Part shown: positions 23,641 through 35,385 of the stretch, one piece after another | Numbering within the stretch: the first letter of the stretch is position 1 | Layout of the letters: every line of letters starts with the position of its first letter | Assembly (NCBI RefSeq): GCF_042453785.1 | Contig: NC_091673.1 | Coordinates: forward strand, 9,767,501-9,831,500 | From: Malus domestica | Taxonomy: Eukaryota; Streptophyta; Magnoliopsida; Rosales; Rosaceae | Direction: 5' to 3' | Length of the DNA: 64,000 nucleotides | Position numbers and translations under genes: made by a program | Notes under the pieces: model-generated | Told to the model about the DNA's origin: nothing | The model's input: only the letters and a program-made list of their open reading frames with translations | Database searches by the model: none

Positions 23641-23830
23641 ACTCCGGGTCAGCAAAATTCCCGATACTCCGCAACTAGCAGAGGAACAGGTGGTGGACTT
23701 TGGCATAATAATGATGATTACGTGGGGATTGTGGAAGACAAGGGTAAAAAATGCTTGGATTTGGGATGGCTCCTTTCAAATTCACATGATACCGGTACTT
23801 CTTAAATCCAATTATCAATTTGCTTAATCT
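23641..23830 (+). pseudogene. Possible LINE zf-RVT-region fragment
   Basis: A plus-strand frame reads ITWGLWKTRVKNAWIWDGS, which resembles the linker just after the zinc-binding reverse-transcriptase domain in plant LINEs. Only about 60 codons remain, so the call is weak. Confidence 0.3.
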
Positions 23831-23885
23831 CAACCATTAAAATTTAGTTCAATAAATTTGTTTTTTTATTGTCAAAGAGTAAACT

Positions 23886-24150
23886 TTAATAAATTCTAAC
23901 AGTAATGTTTACATCTTCAGCCAAAATATTAAATAAAAATTTTGGACCAATAACATTCCAACAGAAAACACCTCCATGTGAGGTTACAAACAATGCAACA
24001 GCGTGAGAAGCAGCATTTCCATGTTGTTTGACAAATCCAAACATCACCCTTCCTAATTGAGATGCCAAGAACCTAACATAATGAAGAAAACATTCCAAAG
24101 TAGCATCAATCACATACTCCCCATTAACCATGCAAATAATCATCTACGAG
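23886..24150 (-). pseudogene. LINE RNase H C-terminus (3' part of the broken LINE)
   Basis: The minus strand reads MIICMVNGEYVIDATLECFL ... KQHGNAASHAVALFV ... LAEDVNITVRIY and a stop, the end of a LINE ORF2 RNase H domain. It joins in sense across the CACTA insertion to 28813-29782, where the preceding RNase H residues (IFNTPVMAEAVAIRAALQVC) lie. This shows one LINE split by the CACTA. Confidence 0.75.
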
Positions 24151-24419
24151 CACTAGAAGAAAAAAGCTCATCTATCACGGTTAATGCCCGTGATAAATTA
24201 CAGTCCACCACGGACACTGTGCCCGTTAGTATTTTGGATGTGATAAAAAGTCTCAGTTTTTACCACAGGCTATGCCCGTTGTTAAATGCAATATAACCAC
24301 GGATGGTACTCGTGATAAATTGAGATCTAACACCACGTGCTATGACCGTTGTCGATTACTAATTAACCACATCTAATGCCCGTTATAAATTATTTTTCAA
24401 AATTTTAAAAAAATTATTT

Positions 24420-24452
<33 letters not shown>

Positions 24453-24457
<5 letters not shown>

Positions 24458-24616
24458 CGTACCCAGTGCACAAGGCTCCCGCTTTACGCAGGGTCTGGGA
24501 GAGGTGAATGTCGGCTAGCCTTACCCCCATTTATGGAGAGGCTGCTCCCAAGTCTCGAACCCGAGACCTACCGCTCATGGGCGAAGACACTTGCCATCGC
24601 ACCAAGTGCGACCTCT
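24453..24616 (-). mobile_element. Au-type tRNA-derived SINE
   Basis: On the minus strand it begins AGGTCGCACTTGGTGCGATG (A-box region) and holds GGTTCGAGACT (B box), then GGAGCAGCCTCTCC and the end GGGTACGACCTT. From memory this is the widely conserved plant Au SINE. Both flanks are (AT)n tracts, so the target duplication is masked. It lies inside the CACTA element. Confidence 0.85.
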
Positions 24617-24758
24617 AAATATATATATATATATATCTGTATTTATATATTTTAGTACATAATAACCAACAAAATTGCATATTTACTACAATATAATAAC
24701 TACATAAAAAAATACTTGATAATATTATAACATAATTTAAAAATACTTGAGTTTCCAA

Positions 24759-24858
24759 ATGAATACATAAACAACAGAAGTCATAAAGTAGTATCCATGT
24801 AGTGCCTAATGAATACATAAACAACAGAAGTCATAAAGTACTATCCATGTAGTGCCAA
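24759..24858. repeat. Two direct copies of a ~50-bp unit
   Basis: AATGAATACATAAACAACAG followed by aagtcataaagta and tatccatgtagtgcc occurs twice in tandem with one difference (gtagtatcc / gtactatcc). It sits just downstream of the decayed CACTA gene. Confidence 0.85.
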
Positions 24859-24890
24859 AGTACCACTTTCTAGTCTAAGTACGAACTAAA

Positions 24891-26678
24891 TTACTCTCCA
24901 ACTTGGACGTACTTTGATGGCCAAGCAATTGTACTAGATATAGCATCCTCCAAGACACGAAATTCACTTGTAGGACGGTACAAAGATATATTCTTCACTT
25001 TGACAACAGTTACCCAAACTTTCCAGCAATCAGGACCAAGCACTATGTGATGAACTTTCGCCTCAGGATTTGTTGATTCTATTTCTCCAGTTGCAACAAC
25101 TTATCCATTTCTGAGCCAATTTAGTAACTTGCATGAAGACCCTCGTAAAATACCAACAGGTTGTAACTAGCATAAAGAAATCAAATAAGAACATCAATTT
25201 TAAATGATTAAGTTATCTAACTATTTAACAAATATTATTAAGTGTGTGTTACTACCTGAGAAGTGGCTTTAGAACCTTCTTTTCTCTTAATGCTGTCTCT
25301 TTCTATGTTTGGACTACTTCTCTGAGACAACCAAACATGGAAGACACAAAATTCGATCAGTTTATATCAAAATCTCATAAGTTTCATAAGCTAACTATTT
25401 AGTAATTGTTCTCGTATACCTGGGAACTAGCTTTGGAAGCTTGTCTAGAAGCATCGTCAGCTTCTCGTGCACTTCTTCTATCACATTGTATCTAATAACA
25501 AAACAAAAACAATCTAATTATCAACATCTGCTATGTCCTAGTATATCTGTACACAGGAATGGCCTCACAAAACAAAAATAATCTAATTATCTAATAACAA
25601 AATAGAAATTTGCTCTACTACCAATGGAGCCACAAAGAAGGAAATTGGCCGAGCAAAAGAATACATAGTGAAACAACTAGGATTAGAGAATGGTCAATTG
25701 GTGGAGATGGGAACAATACATGCTGGGGACTTTATGGTGAGAAGTTTTTTGTTTTCATTTAATTCTGATTTGAAGAAAAAAACAACCATACACATACATC
25801 TCACACACATACATCTTACAGAAAATATTAGTTTTCCTGAGAAGAGATCCAGAAAAAGGTAGAGAAATTCGTGAAAAATGTTTTCATTCAATAATAGTCT
25901 AGTTATACATAGGAATGGCCTCACAATTTACCCGAACATAACCTTCATCTTCATCACCCTACACAATCATCAAGTTTATAAACATCTAATGGGGCATATA
26001 ACATGTAAGCATCCTCGTCAAACTTTCCCAAGTAATAAGCTCTACTTGGTTTACTTGGTTTCCCAAGTCATAAGCTCTACTTGGTTTATAAACATCTAAT
26101 GGGGCATATGACATGTACTAACTCTTTGAGACAATCAAACATAGAAGAAGCTAAGTTTGGTTTACTTATATAAAAACTTTATAAATTACATCGTGCTATA
26201 CTTGGGATCATATATGTACCTGAGAACTAGCTTTTGAAGAGTGTCTAGAACTATTGTTAGCCTCTGGTGCACTTTTCTTATTACATTGTAACTGATAAAA
26301 AGATAAATGCAAATAATCAAAATCAAATGAAACAACTGATAACAAGATAGATGCATATAAACTTGCGTAAGTTAAAAATTTTACCTTCACAGCAGCCCAT
26401 AATTTATCGTTCAAAATTCTAGGAACCTCATCCCAACTTGCGTAAGTTACTGGTATTAGTTGTCTTGCAAGGATCCCTGCCGAAGAACTCAAACTCGCTG
26501 ATCCAGCACCAAAATGTTGTCCTTTGTCATTGAATTGAACACCAATTTGTTTGGCCTTTGACACAACATTATAATCCAACATTGTTGGACCTCTTCCCCT
26601 TATCTTTTTTGCTTCATTCACATCATCACTTGAGGGCATCTCGTCACCATCTGGCAAACCATCCAAATCCATAGACAC
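24891..26678 (-). pseudogene. CACTA-encoded TNP1-like / Ptta-En-Spm protein, decayed
   Basis: Exon 1 (26385-26678, 98 codons) begins MSMDLDGLPDGDEMPSSDDV and contains RGRGPTMLDYN, VQFNDKGQHFGAGSASLSS, IPVTYASWDEVP and LWAAVK, as in plant En/Spm-type transposon proteins. A small exon near 26220-26290 (CNKKSAPEANNSSRHSSKAS) recurs at 25425-25500 (CDRRSAREADDASRQASKAS) and more weakly near 25260-25330, so an exon was duplicated. The C-terminus (24891-25145) reads HHIVLGPDCWKVWVTVVKVK ... LYRPTSEF ... STIAWPSKYVQVGE. One in-frame stop (after LRNG, about 25100) and loss of the middle exons make it a pseudogene. The family is thought to bind subterminal repeats. Confidence 0.75.
25640..25862 (+). 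other. Possible foreign exon in CACTA-1
   Basis: A plus-strand frame reads [20 protein letters not shown] followed by [15 protein letters not shown]. The composition is protein-like, it lies opposite to the CACTA gene and it is flanked by CACTA sequence. I do not recognise it; it may be a captured exon or chance. Confidence 0.25.
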
Positions 26679-28150
26679 CTAAAAATTGAAACCAAATTCA
26701 TAGAGAGATTAAGAAAGGAATGTTTTCTGTCCTAGAAGAAAAAACGAAGTTAGAGAGAAAGATTTCGCAGGGTAACCAAATGCAACTACAAGACCACTCA
26801 ATTCATACGAAATTTATAGAGAGAGATCAGTGAATAATCTTTTGCGTCCAAGTAAAAAAGAACGATGTGAAGAGAAGGATTGAGGAGATAACCAAATATA
26901 ATTGCACGCGACTGGTGGGAACTTTGAACGGCAGTTTCTTTGCTTCGTGGGTTTTTAATTAAGTTTTCTTTCCAGTAAAAAATATATTAACTTTTATTAT
27001 GTTAATTGTTTTACAATTATATATATCATCATTAGGACTCTGTTATAGCCATAAAATTAAAAGTTTATTGTGACTCTGATACTAGGGGTTGGCACGAGTT
27101 AGGACTCTCTTATACTTCTTTTTTATAAAATAAGGCTGCAGCCGCTGCACTGCAACACAGCAGCACTGCAGCATCACATATTACACTCGCAGGAGCTGTC
27201 TTCAAGAATTGAGGATGCACTGCAGTGCACTGCAGCAGCACATATTAAGGGAGTATTAAAGCACAGATTGTGCCCAGCAGCACATATTAACATTATTATC
27301 CAAATCCAAATTCCAAATCCAAAATAACATCCAAATCCAATCCAAATTAACATCTCCAGGACATCCAATGCAAAGTGCAAATCCAAAATAACCCAAAAGA
27401 AATTTTAGTGAATAAACCTTTTGAAAACTTAAAGAACATTGCGGTAATCTATCCATGGTTCCTAATCGAGTGCAAAGTATATAGTAATTGGTAATTAACA
27501 TACAATAAAAATTGTTTAGGGTATGATACTTATAGATATTTGAATTACCTTGTGGCTTCGAAATGGATTGGTCAGAACTCAGGAGTCAGGAGACTCATGA
27601 CCATGGGGTGGTGGTCGAAGTTGAGAGGAGCAGATGGTGGTGGTCAGAGACTCGGAGTCGACTTTAGAGAAGCTAAGGGAGGGAGCTCAGGTACCATGAA
27701 TCAAGAGGGAGGAGAGTAACGGTTACTCTCAATCGATGAGAACCGTATTGAAGGTTTTGTGGATTTCGCAATCTAGCGTAAAAAAATTGATAACCGTAAA
27801 CAAAAGGACCTCCATCTGGGGGAAGAAGGAAGGCTGCATTTGAGGATCATCCTTTTTAGATAAAGAAATCGTTGAAGATAGGGTTTGGGAATGAAAGAAA
27901 GCTGGGTTCGGGGAAGAAGGAATGTTGGGTTTTGGGAAGAAGGAATGGCTTGGGGTTTAGGGAAGAAGGTAGGCTGGGTTTTGGGGGAGAAAGAATGGCT
28001 GGGAAGACGTCGGGGAGGGAAGGGTTGGGTTGGAGGGGGGAGGAGACCGTTCATCTCCTCTGTTCTTTTTTTCTTTTCTTTTTTATAACTAAAAATGAAA
28101 ATGTGGTGATTGGGTCAATTTGAGCTTGAGCCGTGAGTTCATAGTTTCAT
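26679..28150. other. CACTA-1 interior without recognised genes
   Basis: It contains a CTGCA-rich repeat (27130-27250) and a G-rich part (27880-28000) with repeats of GGGAAGAAGGAATG and GGGTTTTGGG. Open frames there arise from this low complexity. No gene is supported. Confidence 0.5.
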
Positions 28151-28812
28151 TGAGGGTGAAACCCTTTTTCTTTGTTTTGTTTAGCAATTAAAATTCTGAT
28201 GATCAGTTCTTTTTTTTTAATGTCCCTTGTATGATTGGTGGATTTTTTTTCTTCTTTAAACCAAAATAAAGATAAAGATAGATTCGTGAAAAATCTTTTC
28301 ATTCAATAATTTTCCCACGTCATGAAACCCTTTTGGAGGTGCTTATACAACAAAAGGACTGAGGGAGAGATGACCGGAGAGACGACCAAACCGAGATCAG
28401 TCGGAGACGGAAGAGATGGAGAAACAAAAGGATTGACCTTTTTTTTTTAGGGTTTTAGTCCAGTTTCACGCAAGGGGAAATAATTGGGATTTTAGATTTA
28501 ATATATCCTCCAAAATATTAAAAAAAAAACATCCACCACAGGCCGATGGCGTGGTGAATTTTCAAAAGGCGGTGTGGTCGTTTGAAGTAACCACAACAAG
28601 CATATTGCGTGGTGGTTTTGATATTCCATCACGGGATTAAAAACCGTTGTAGATTATTCACTTTTAACAATGGGCCAGAATTTGACCATGGTGAATTAAT
28701 GTTATTTACCACAAGCTATATTTGACCGTGGTAATTGAATAGTTTCCACCACGAGTTGTTGATGCCCGTGATGGAATTGATGTGGTAAATATGCTGTTAT
28801 GTACTAGTGGAG

Positions 28813-29782
28813 TCTGACTCAACCTCCACCTCCGTGCACCCTAACTCAATACAGACTTGTAAAGCCGCGCGAATTGCAACTGCTTCTGCCATCACCGGAG
28901 TATTAAAGATCAGGCCACCTTCCCCATCAACCGCTTGCAACAACCTCGCAAAGTCTCTCAGTACCTACCCATAGCCACCCTTGAATGTCTTCCCACACCA
29001 AGCCGCATCACAATTAATCTTTAACACCCCAAAAGCTGGTCTCTTCCACCGTACCTGTTGACTCGCAAAGCTTGTATTCCCCCCAGCCGCAGCACCACCA
29101 GTAACAGCCTTCTTCACGTCGTGGCATGCACACGAAGTTCAACTACTTGCTGCCTGACTACATCAATCATCTTCATGGGATTTGCGGACACACCTTTAAA
29201 GACCATGTCATTGCGGCACTTCCAGATTCTCCACATAAGATAAATACCTTCCTGCAATAACTCATCTTGCCTATCATTATCATGGAACCAATCACACAGT
29301 CTCATCTAGTGCTCTCGAAAATCTCGTCCTTTCAAAGCCACAATGTCAAGCTGCAGTGAACAGCAGTACCACATCACCCAACTGAACTCACAATCGAAGA
29401 ACAAATGGTGCTCCTTCTCCTCCGCTTCACCACACATCATACACCTACCATCCACCTGCATTCGCCGCCGAATGAGATTAACTCTCACAACTAAAGAACC
29501 ACTACAACATCGCCAGATAAAGAACTTCAACTTATTCGGCACCGCCAATCTCCATATGTCCTTCCAGCAACAATCAACCATATCCCGGTGACTGCTCCCC
29601 CCCCGTCCCCTGCCTACCAAACTCGCCATTTTCCTGCATCTCCATGGCAACTCCATATCCCGTTCGCACTGTATATTCCCCATTCTTAGCATAATGCCAT
29701 ATTACTCTATCCCCACATCCCACTAAACTTACAGGCAACCCAAGTATAAGCTTACTCTCCTCCTCGTCAAACATCTCCGAAT
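28813..29782 (-). pseudogene. LINE fragment (zf-RVT and start of RNase H)
   Basis: The minus strand reads RVIWHYAKNGEYTVRTGYGV, then WKDIWRLAVPNKLKFFIWRC, CMMCGEAEEKEHHLFFDCEF (zinc-binding C-x2-C...H...C) and LMWRIWKCRNDMVFKG, then the RNase H start near 28900. This is the canonical order of LINE ORF2 after reverse transcriptase. Frameshifts and stops are present. It continues upstream beyond the hAT-like insertion at 29783-30974. Confidence 0.85.
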
Positions 29783-30982
29783 CTATGATGCATGGACATG
29801 GACACGGATACACGGATACGATACGATATTACACGGGGATATGTCAAATTTCTAAAAACGAAGACACGATACGGCAAAGATACGGCAATTAAAAATAATA
29901 TAAATAAATGAATATATCTAAATATTATAAAATAAGAATTCAAATTTACTATTCAAGTTCAAATTTATTTCGATAAACTTCAAACATTTAAATAGATAAT
30001 TCACTAAACAACTAAATTAGTCTTCATTAGTAACCTTGTTGCAAGAGACTATCCCATTTCTAGACATTTTTAACAAATGAAACTTGACCTAGAGTAGGAT
30101 CCTCTAAAAATCTTTTGACATACTTCCACCTTGTACCATGATAATTTTCAACATTCTCAACTGGGTTAACATAGCATTTGCATGACTATCAGGATGATTC
30201 ATTTTCCTAAATTATCAACATGTATATCATAAGCATCAATCCAAAGTAATCGCATAAAATCTCACAAGTCAAATTTATGCTAAGAGATCAACAAAACAAC
30301 ATAAAAGCATATATAAATATATTATAATCTAAATTATTCTAGATCACTGCAATAATATTATTATAATATGCAAACGAAAAAGCAAAAAGAGCTTTTCGTT
30401 TGGCTTCAGAAAGCAAAAAGGGACTCTAATTAGTAAAGTTGAGGTATCAGAGCAGAAAACCATCAACATTATTAACAAAAAGAAAAAGAAGGCTTCAGGA
30501 AAGCATAGAATTCGAAACCCAGTTACCAGTTCTCACCAGCAGATGCATAAGATACAATGCAGCACTTGCAAACGGAGACAATGGAAGCAGTTGCTGATGA
30601 AGGTTCTGAGGTTTGAGTGAGGAAAAACAGGTAGATCTGAATTTTATACACAAAATCGTTTCGATTTTTGGTTAAAGAATCATTTCGGTCCAGCTAATCT
30701 CAATCAACTGTTAATTAACACAATTATGTGCGGATTAAGTGTAATTATTTTGATTTTTTTGTTGTGATTATCCTCTAATTATAGTTTGAAACGTATCTGA
30801 AACGTAGGATACTCGTATCCCAACAGTAAGATACACGTATCCCATCAGTCAACAACGTATCTATTGACTTGGATACGTATCGATCACGTATCCGTACATA
30901 TCCCCCCACGTATCTGTATCCCCGCGTGTTAGATACGAGATACGTTGGTCTTCCCGCGTGTCCATGCATCATAGCTCTGAAT
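29775..30982. mobile_element. 1.2-kb hAT-like non-autonomous element in the LINE
   Basis: The element (29783-30974, 1192 bp) has a perfect 16-bp inverted repeat, CTATGATGCATGGACA, and is flanked by CTCCGAAT (29775-29782) and CTCTGAAT (30975-30982), 7 of 8 identical. The 8-bp duplication suggests hAT. Subterminal GGATACGATACG / CGTATCC clusters occur at 29800-29890 and 30780-30950. The interior is AT-rich with no transposase. The LINE reading frame resumes on both sides. Confidence 0.75.
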
Positions 30983-31640
30983 TAACTAACCCTTCCACGC
31001 TCCCCCTGCAGGTTCAATCAAATCATTCACCATTATGGGCATGTCAATGTGCTTCGATCTCACTTTATAAGTATGTGGCCTTGTTAGCCAAGGGTTATGG
31101 GCTATACGGATACTCCTTCCATCACCCACCCACCTGCCAACGCATACCTCTCTCCAAAATCCTTCTCCCCTAAATAATCCCTTTCCATCCCCAGGAGGAA
31201 CGTCTCCCCAATGTAGCCTCCATAAACGATCTATCCGGAAAGTATTTTTCTTTAAGAATTTTGCCCAACAAAGTATCCGGATTATGTAAAAGTCTCCATC
31301 CATTCTTTGCTAGATAAGCAATGTTAAAAGCCAATAAGTCTCTAAAATCAAGTCCTCCATACCTCTTTTGACGTTTCATTTTCTTCCAAGATATCCAATG
31401 CATACCACCTCTATCTTTATTCCACCTCCACCAAAACTTAGCTAGAGCAGATTCTAATTCCTTACAAAGGCTCATTGGAAGCTTAAAACACGACATTGCA
31501 TAGTTTGGTAAAGCCATAGCCACCACTTTTATTAGAACGTCTTTTCCTGATAATGACATAAACTGCTCGGCCCACCCATTGATTCGCCCTTCCAATGCTT
31601 CCCGTGTAAGACTAACCTTATCAAAAATATAAGTTAAGAG
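30983..31640 (-). pseudogene. LINE fragment (C-terminal part of reverse transcriptase and connector)
   Basis: The minus strand reads DKVSLTREALEGRINGWAEQ, SGKDVLIKVVAMALPNYAMS, then FWWRWNKDRGGMHWISWKKM, GGLDFRDLLAFNIAYLAKNG, the YFPDRSFMEA motif and WGDVPPGDG..VGDGRSIRIAHNPWL. This is the region between the RT palm and zf-RVT of plant LINEs. It is open over long stretches with a few breaks. Confidence 0.88.
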
Positions 31641-32056
31641 ATTAAGCTCAAGAACCACAAATTTATACAAGTATTAAAATCACAATTCGATAAACACAAT
31701 GATAAACTAACCTGTAAAAATAGTAGTAGAAGAAGTCAAAGCCGACTTCTAAACAGTGCGCCTTCTCCTCTCTTGCAAAACCAAAAGTACTCAAACTAAC
31801 AATAGGTCTTAGTTCAATATTGAGCGTATGTTTTGTGAGAGCAGTGACTTATGTTTTTATACTAAACATAGATTGCCCTATTACAATCCTACAAGGAATA
31901 CAAGACCAAATCCTTGTATAAGTATGAGTTCTATTTTCGAGCCAACAGTAGAGTTTCAATCCAAACCAAAGTTGAATTAACTCTTATAAACACATTAAAA
32001 CCTCTTTATACCAATCTGAAATAACAATGATTATTACTGAACTGTGAGAATCACAC
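31641..32056 (-). mobile_element. Small LTR-like insertion in the LINE
   Basis: The LINE protein homology stops near 31630 and resumes near 32060. Within the gap, 31713-31947 has TG...CA ends (minus strand TGTTGGCTCGAAA ... TTTTTACA) and a minus-strand TATA (AGTATAAAAAC), as in short copia-type LTRs. No matching 5-bp duplication was found, so the call is tentative. Confidence 0.35.
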
Positions 32057-32640
32057 TCATACTCTAACATCTCGAACACCCTCAAACACCACCTTCTTGG
32101 ATGAACCAAAGTCATCTTGACCCTTAATATTAGTACAAAGAGCAATTTTCTTCCGCCGTTGCTGCCCACAATTAGCCCCAAAATATAAGGAACTATTCTC
32201 CCTATTAATCACTTGCCCAGAGGCTTCTACATAACACCATAATACATCCATATCCTCCTAAACCTCGGTCTCCTCCGCCTGACAGAAAACTACAACATCA
32301 TTGGCAAAGAACAAATGAGATACGGATAACCCACTAGGTACCACTCGAACTCCTTGCAATGCACCCCGCTCCTCCCTAAGTCGAAGCAAAGCCGAGAACC
32401 CCTCGGCATAAATCAAGAACAGAAACGGTGACATAGGGTTTCCTTGCCGCAACCCTCTTTGTGTTTGAATGAACCCAGTGGATGCACCATTGATTAGCAC
32501 ACTATAAGTGACAGTAGTAATACACTCCTCTATTCTCTGACAATACTTAGGAGGAAAGCCCAAAGCACCCATCATTGCCAACAAAAAACTCCACTCCACT
32601 CGATCATAAGTCTTCGCCATATCCAACTTCATAGTTAGGG
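32057..32640 (-). pseudogene. LINE reverse transcriptase domain (5' part), active site altered
   Basis: The minus strand reads MKLDMAKTYDRVEWSFLLAM, then RGLRQGNPMSPFLFLIYAEG and SVSHLFFANDVVVFCQAEE. These are RT motifs A-C; the catalytic FADD is FAND, a D-to-N change that should abolish activity. A frame break near 32255 follows. Upstream ORF2 and ORF1 sequence is missing or beyond the CACTA at 32673. Confidence 0.85.
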
Positions 32641-33042
32641 AAACTTCATCACCATCACTTTGTTGATTAGCATACTACTACAAAATTATCTATAACTGGC
32701 GGTCCAAAAACCGACAAAAAACATATATTACTGTCGGATTTTAAGCAAAATTCGACAGAAAATGGATGCAATGACGGATATAATAAGCGACAGAATTGCA
32801 AGCGTCAAGAAATGAAATTTCTGACAGAAAATACTTTAAAACCGACAAAAATTGTGTCGGATATAACGGACAGAAAATATATTAATAATAAATAAATAAG
32901 AGCATTTATGTCAACTAAAACCGACAGAAAATACCAAAACCGACAGAACTTGTGTCGGATATATCCGACGGAGAATTAAGAATAAATAAAAGCATTAATA
33001 ATAAAAAAATATATTGAAAATATCAAACCTCACTGAACTGAT

Positions 33043-33765
33043 TTGCGGCAAGCAATACGAGCTTTTCTGAGACTTGCTTCCGTCTTCAGTTCCATATCCA
33101 CGCCATTGACAGATGATGCCAGGACTCCAAGCTCATCAAATACTTGTTGGGCAAACTTCAAATGTCCTCTAAATGATATTTGGCAAGATCATGACCGACA
33201 TAGACACAAAAATTACTGTATATGATCACGATATTCATGAAATAGGCACATGGTAAACTTACCTATGTAAAGCACGCTCAAGGAGCAGCTGAAGTTTCAG
33301 TAACAAAATTCTTGATTTTGAGATGGATAAAAACTTCTATGCAGTTATTTTAAGAGCAGCAAAAGCCTCTAAACAAGGAGAAAAAAAATGCTAGTCATCA
33401 AGGATGAACGGCATTTGTTTATGCGATGAACATGAGAGGGAGATAGAGTATTCGAACCCTAAATTAATATGGCAGCATCTATGAAAAAAATATATTCTTT
33501 TTAGGTACTCAAGCATTTTATCTAACCTTTGTATCCTTTATAAACGGCTAGATGTTGGATGAGCTTCAGATATGCTAATGCTGTGTCAGATGAACTAAGG
33601 ACATCCATGAAATAGTCAGGCTCAAGTTATAAAAATGGAAAGGAATATAAAAAAATATGAAAATCCTGTGATACTTTCAGTTAAAAATTACCTTGAAACA
33701 TCAGGAAAACAAGTTGCATGAACAAGTGCATTAAATCTGGCAAGAGAGGAGCTGAGAATGAGAGG
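33043..33765 (-). pseudogene. APC5: Captured fragment of APC5 (anaphase-promoting complex subunit 5)
   Basis: Four minus-strand exon-like blocks in gene order. About 33695-33765 reads LARFNALVHATCFPDVS. About 33527-33616 reads YFMDVLSSSDTALAYLKLIQ and HLAVYKGYK. 33263-33371 reads EAFAALKIT, then a stop, then KFLSISKSRILLLKLQLLLE and RALHR. About 33043-33168 reads GHLKFAQQVFDELGVLASS then VNGVDMELKTEASLRKAR. The joins across putative introns keep phase. From memory this is the TPR region of plant APC5, a scaffold subunit of the mitotic ubiquitin ligase. Introns are kept, so capture was at DNA level. The in-frame TAG replaces an expected glutamate codon. It lies inside a CACTA-like element. Confidence 0.78.
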
Positions 33766-34261
33766 GAAATGAGGAGAGGAGAAAAGGGGGAAGGGAGAAG
33801 GCACCGGTGCAAGGAAGAGATGAAGGGGTTTTATTCTGGAAAATTTCATTATTGTCGGTTAAAACCGACAGAAATATTTTTTAAAATATAAAGCTGACAG
33901 AAACATTTTCATTACTGTCGGTTATAACCGACAGCAAAAAAAAGACGGCAAAATTTGCCCAACATTCCCTCTCAAAATTTTAATTTCCCCCCAAAATTTT
34001 GTTACAATTTAAAAAAATAAAATAATAATTGTTTGGTTTAATAAATAAATAAATAATATGCATTTAAATAGAATACATTTTTAAAAATTAAATAAATAAT
34101 TGTTTGGTTTAATAGATAATAATCCATGTAAAATATGCAATAAAGAAACAAAAAGATAATTGTACAATGAAAATGTCATCACACAAACTAAATATTGTCT
34201 AATCAATACTTGAAAAACATAAATAAAAATTTAGCACAAAATACTTTTCCCACTTAAAATT

Positions 34262-35385
34262 TAGGCAAATTTAACGGAGATATGCATTCTACAAAACTAG
34301 TTTCAATGACCAAATTGTCACACTTGTTTGTAGATAATACAAGATCACATACGTAAAAAATCGTAAAAAACAAACATTCAAAGATTACGTAACGGAACAA
34401 AAGTTCTAGACGGTTATAAACGAAAAATCACAATTTAACAGTTATTTTAGCTCCAATTTTAATGATTTTTTACAGCTACATTCCTCGACCCTATAAGAAT
34501 GCAATGAATAAATTTGATCTTCAATTTAAAATATTTACACTAGTGGATACCACAAATCTTACTTTATATTTGATGGAAGTATAATATTAACTCTAAGTAT
34601 TTGTTTAATCTACCATTTTGACGCGATATGCATTCTACGAAACTTTTTTCAACGATCCAACCGTCAAACTTATTTGTACATACTGCGAGATTGCATACGT
34701 AAAAAATTGTAAAAAACAAACATTTAGAGATTACGTAATAGAATAAATGTTTCGACGGTTATAAACGAAAAATCACAATTTAACGGTTATTTTAGCTTCG
34801 ATTTTAATGATTTTTTACAACTACACTCCTCGACCCTATAAGAATGTAATGAATAAATTTGATCTTCAATTTAAAATATTTACATAAGTGGATACCACAA
34901 AATCTTATTTTATACTTAATGGAGGTATAACATTAACTCTTAAGTGTTTATTTAATCTACCATTTTGACGCGATACACATTCTACGAAACTTTTTTCAAT
35001 GATCTAACCGTCAAACTTGTTTGTACACACTCCGAGATCACATACGTAAAAAATAAAAAAAAACAAACATTTAGAGATTAGGTAACGGAACAAAAGTTTT
35101 CGATGGTTGTAAACGAAAAATCATAATGAACGTTTATTTTAGCTCCGATTTTGATGATTTTTTACAACTACACTCCTCGACCCTATAAGAATGTAATGAG
35201 TGAATTCGATCTTCAATTTAAAATATTTACAATAGTGGATAATGTTTGTTAAATATATCAATTTGATAGGATATGCATTCTACGAAACTAGTTTCAACGA
35301 TCCAACCGTCAGATATGTTTGTATATACTCCAAAATAGCATGTGTAAAAAATCGTAAAAAAAAAAACATTCAGAGATTATTCTGG
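34262..35385. repeat. ~347-bp tandem array (about 3.2 units)
   Basis: Units begin near 34281, 34627, 34974 and 35272 at TATGCATTCTACGAAAC (variants) and share TAGCTCCGATTTTGATGATT, TACACTCCTCGACCCTATAA and GATCTTCAATTTAAAATATT. Spacings are 346, 347 and 298 bp; the third unit has lost about 50 bp. No coding potential is evident. It is inside the CACTA-like element. Confidence 0.85.

Larger units (their letters stand above)
24148..28812. mobile_element. CACTA (En/Spm) transposon with 3-bp target duplication
   Basis: The element (24151-28809, 4659 bp) starts CACTAGAAGAAAA and ends GTACTAGTG, with GAG duplicated at 24148-24150 and 28810-28812. The subterminal zones (24170-24380, 28530-28800) carry many copies of a CCACGG/CCGTGG-centred motif such as ACCACGGATGG and GACCGTGGTAAT in both orientations, typical of CACTA ends. 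It encodes only a decayed second protein (TNP1-like) on the minus strand and no DDE transposase, so it is non-autonomous. It is inserted in a LINE. Confidence 0.85.

Noticed and set aside
24453..24616. A tRNA gene (A- and B-box-like motifs)
   Set aside because: The sequence continues into SINE body and no cloverleaf acceptor stem pairs; it fits an Au SINE.
27872..28123. Gly/Trp-rich open frames
   Set aside because: Low-complexity G-rich repeats (GGGTTTTGGGAAGAAGGAATG type) give open frames by chance.
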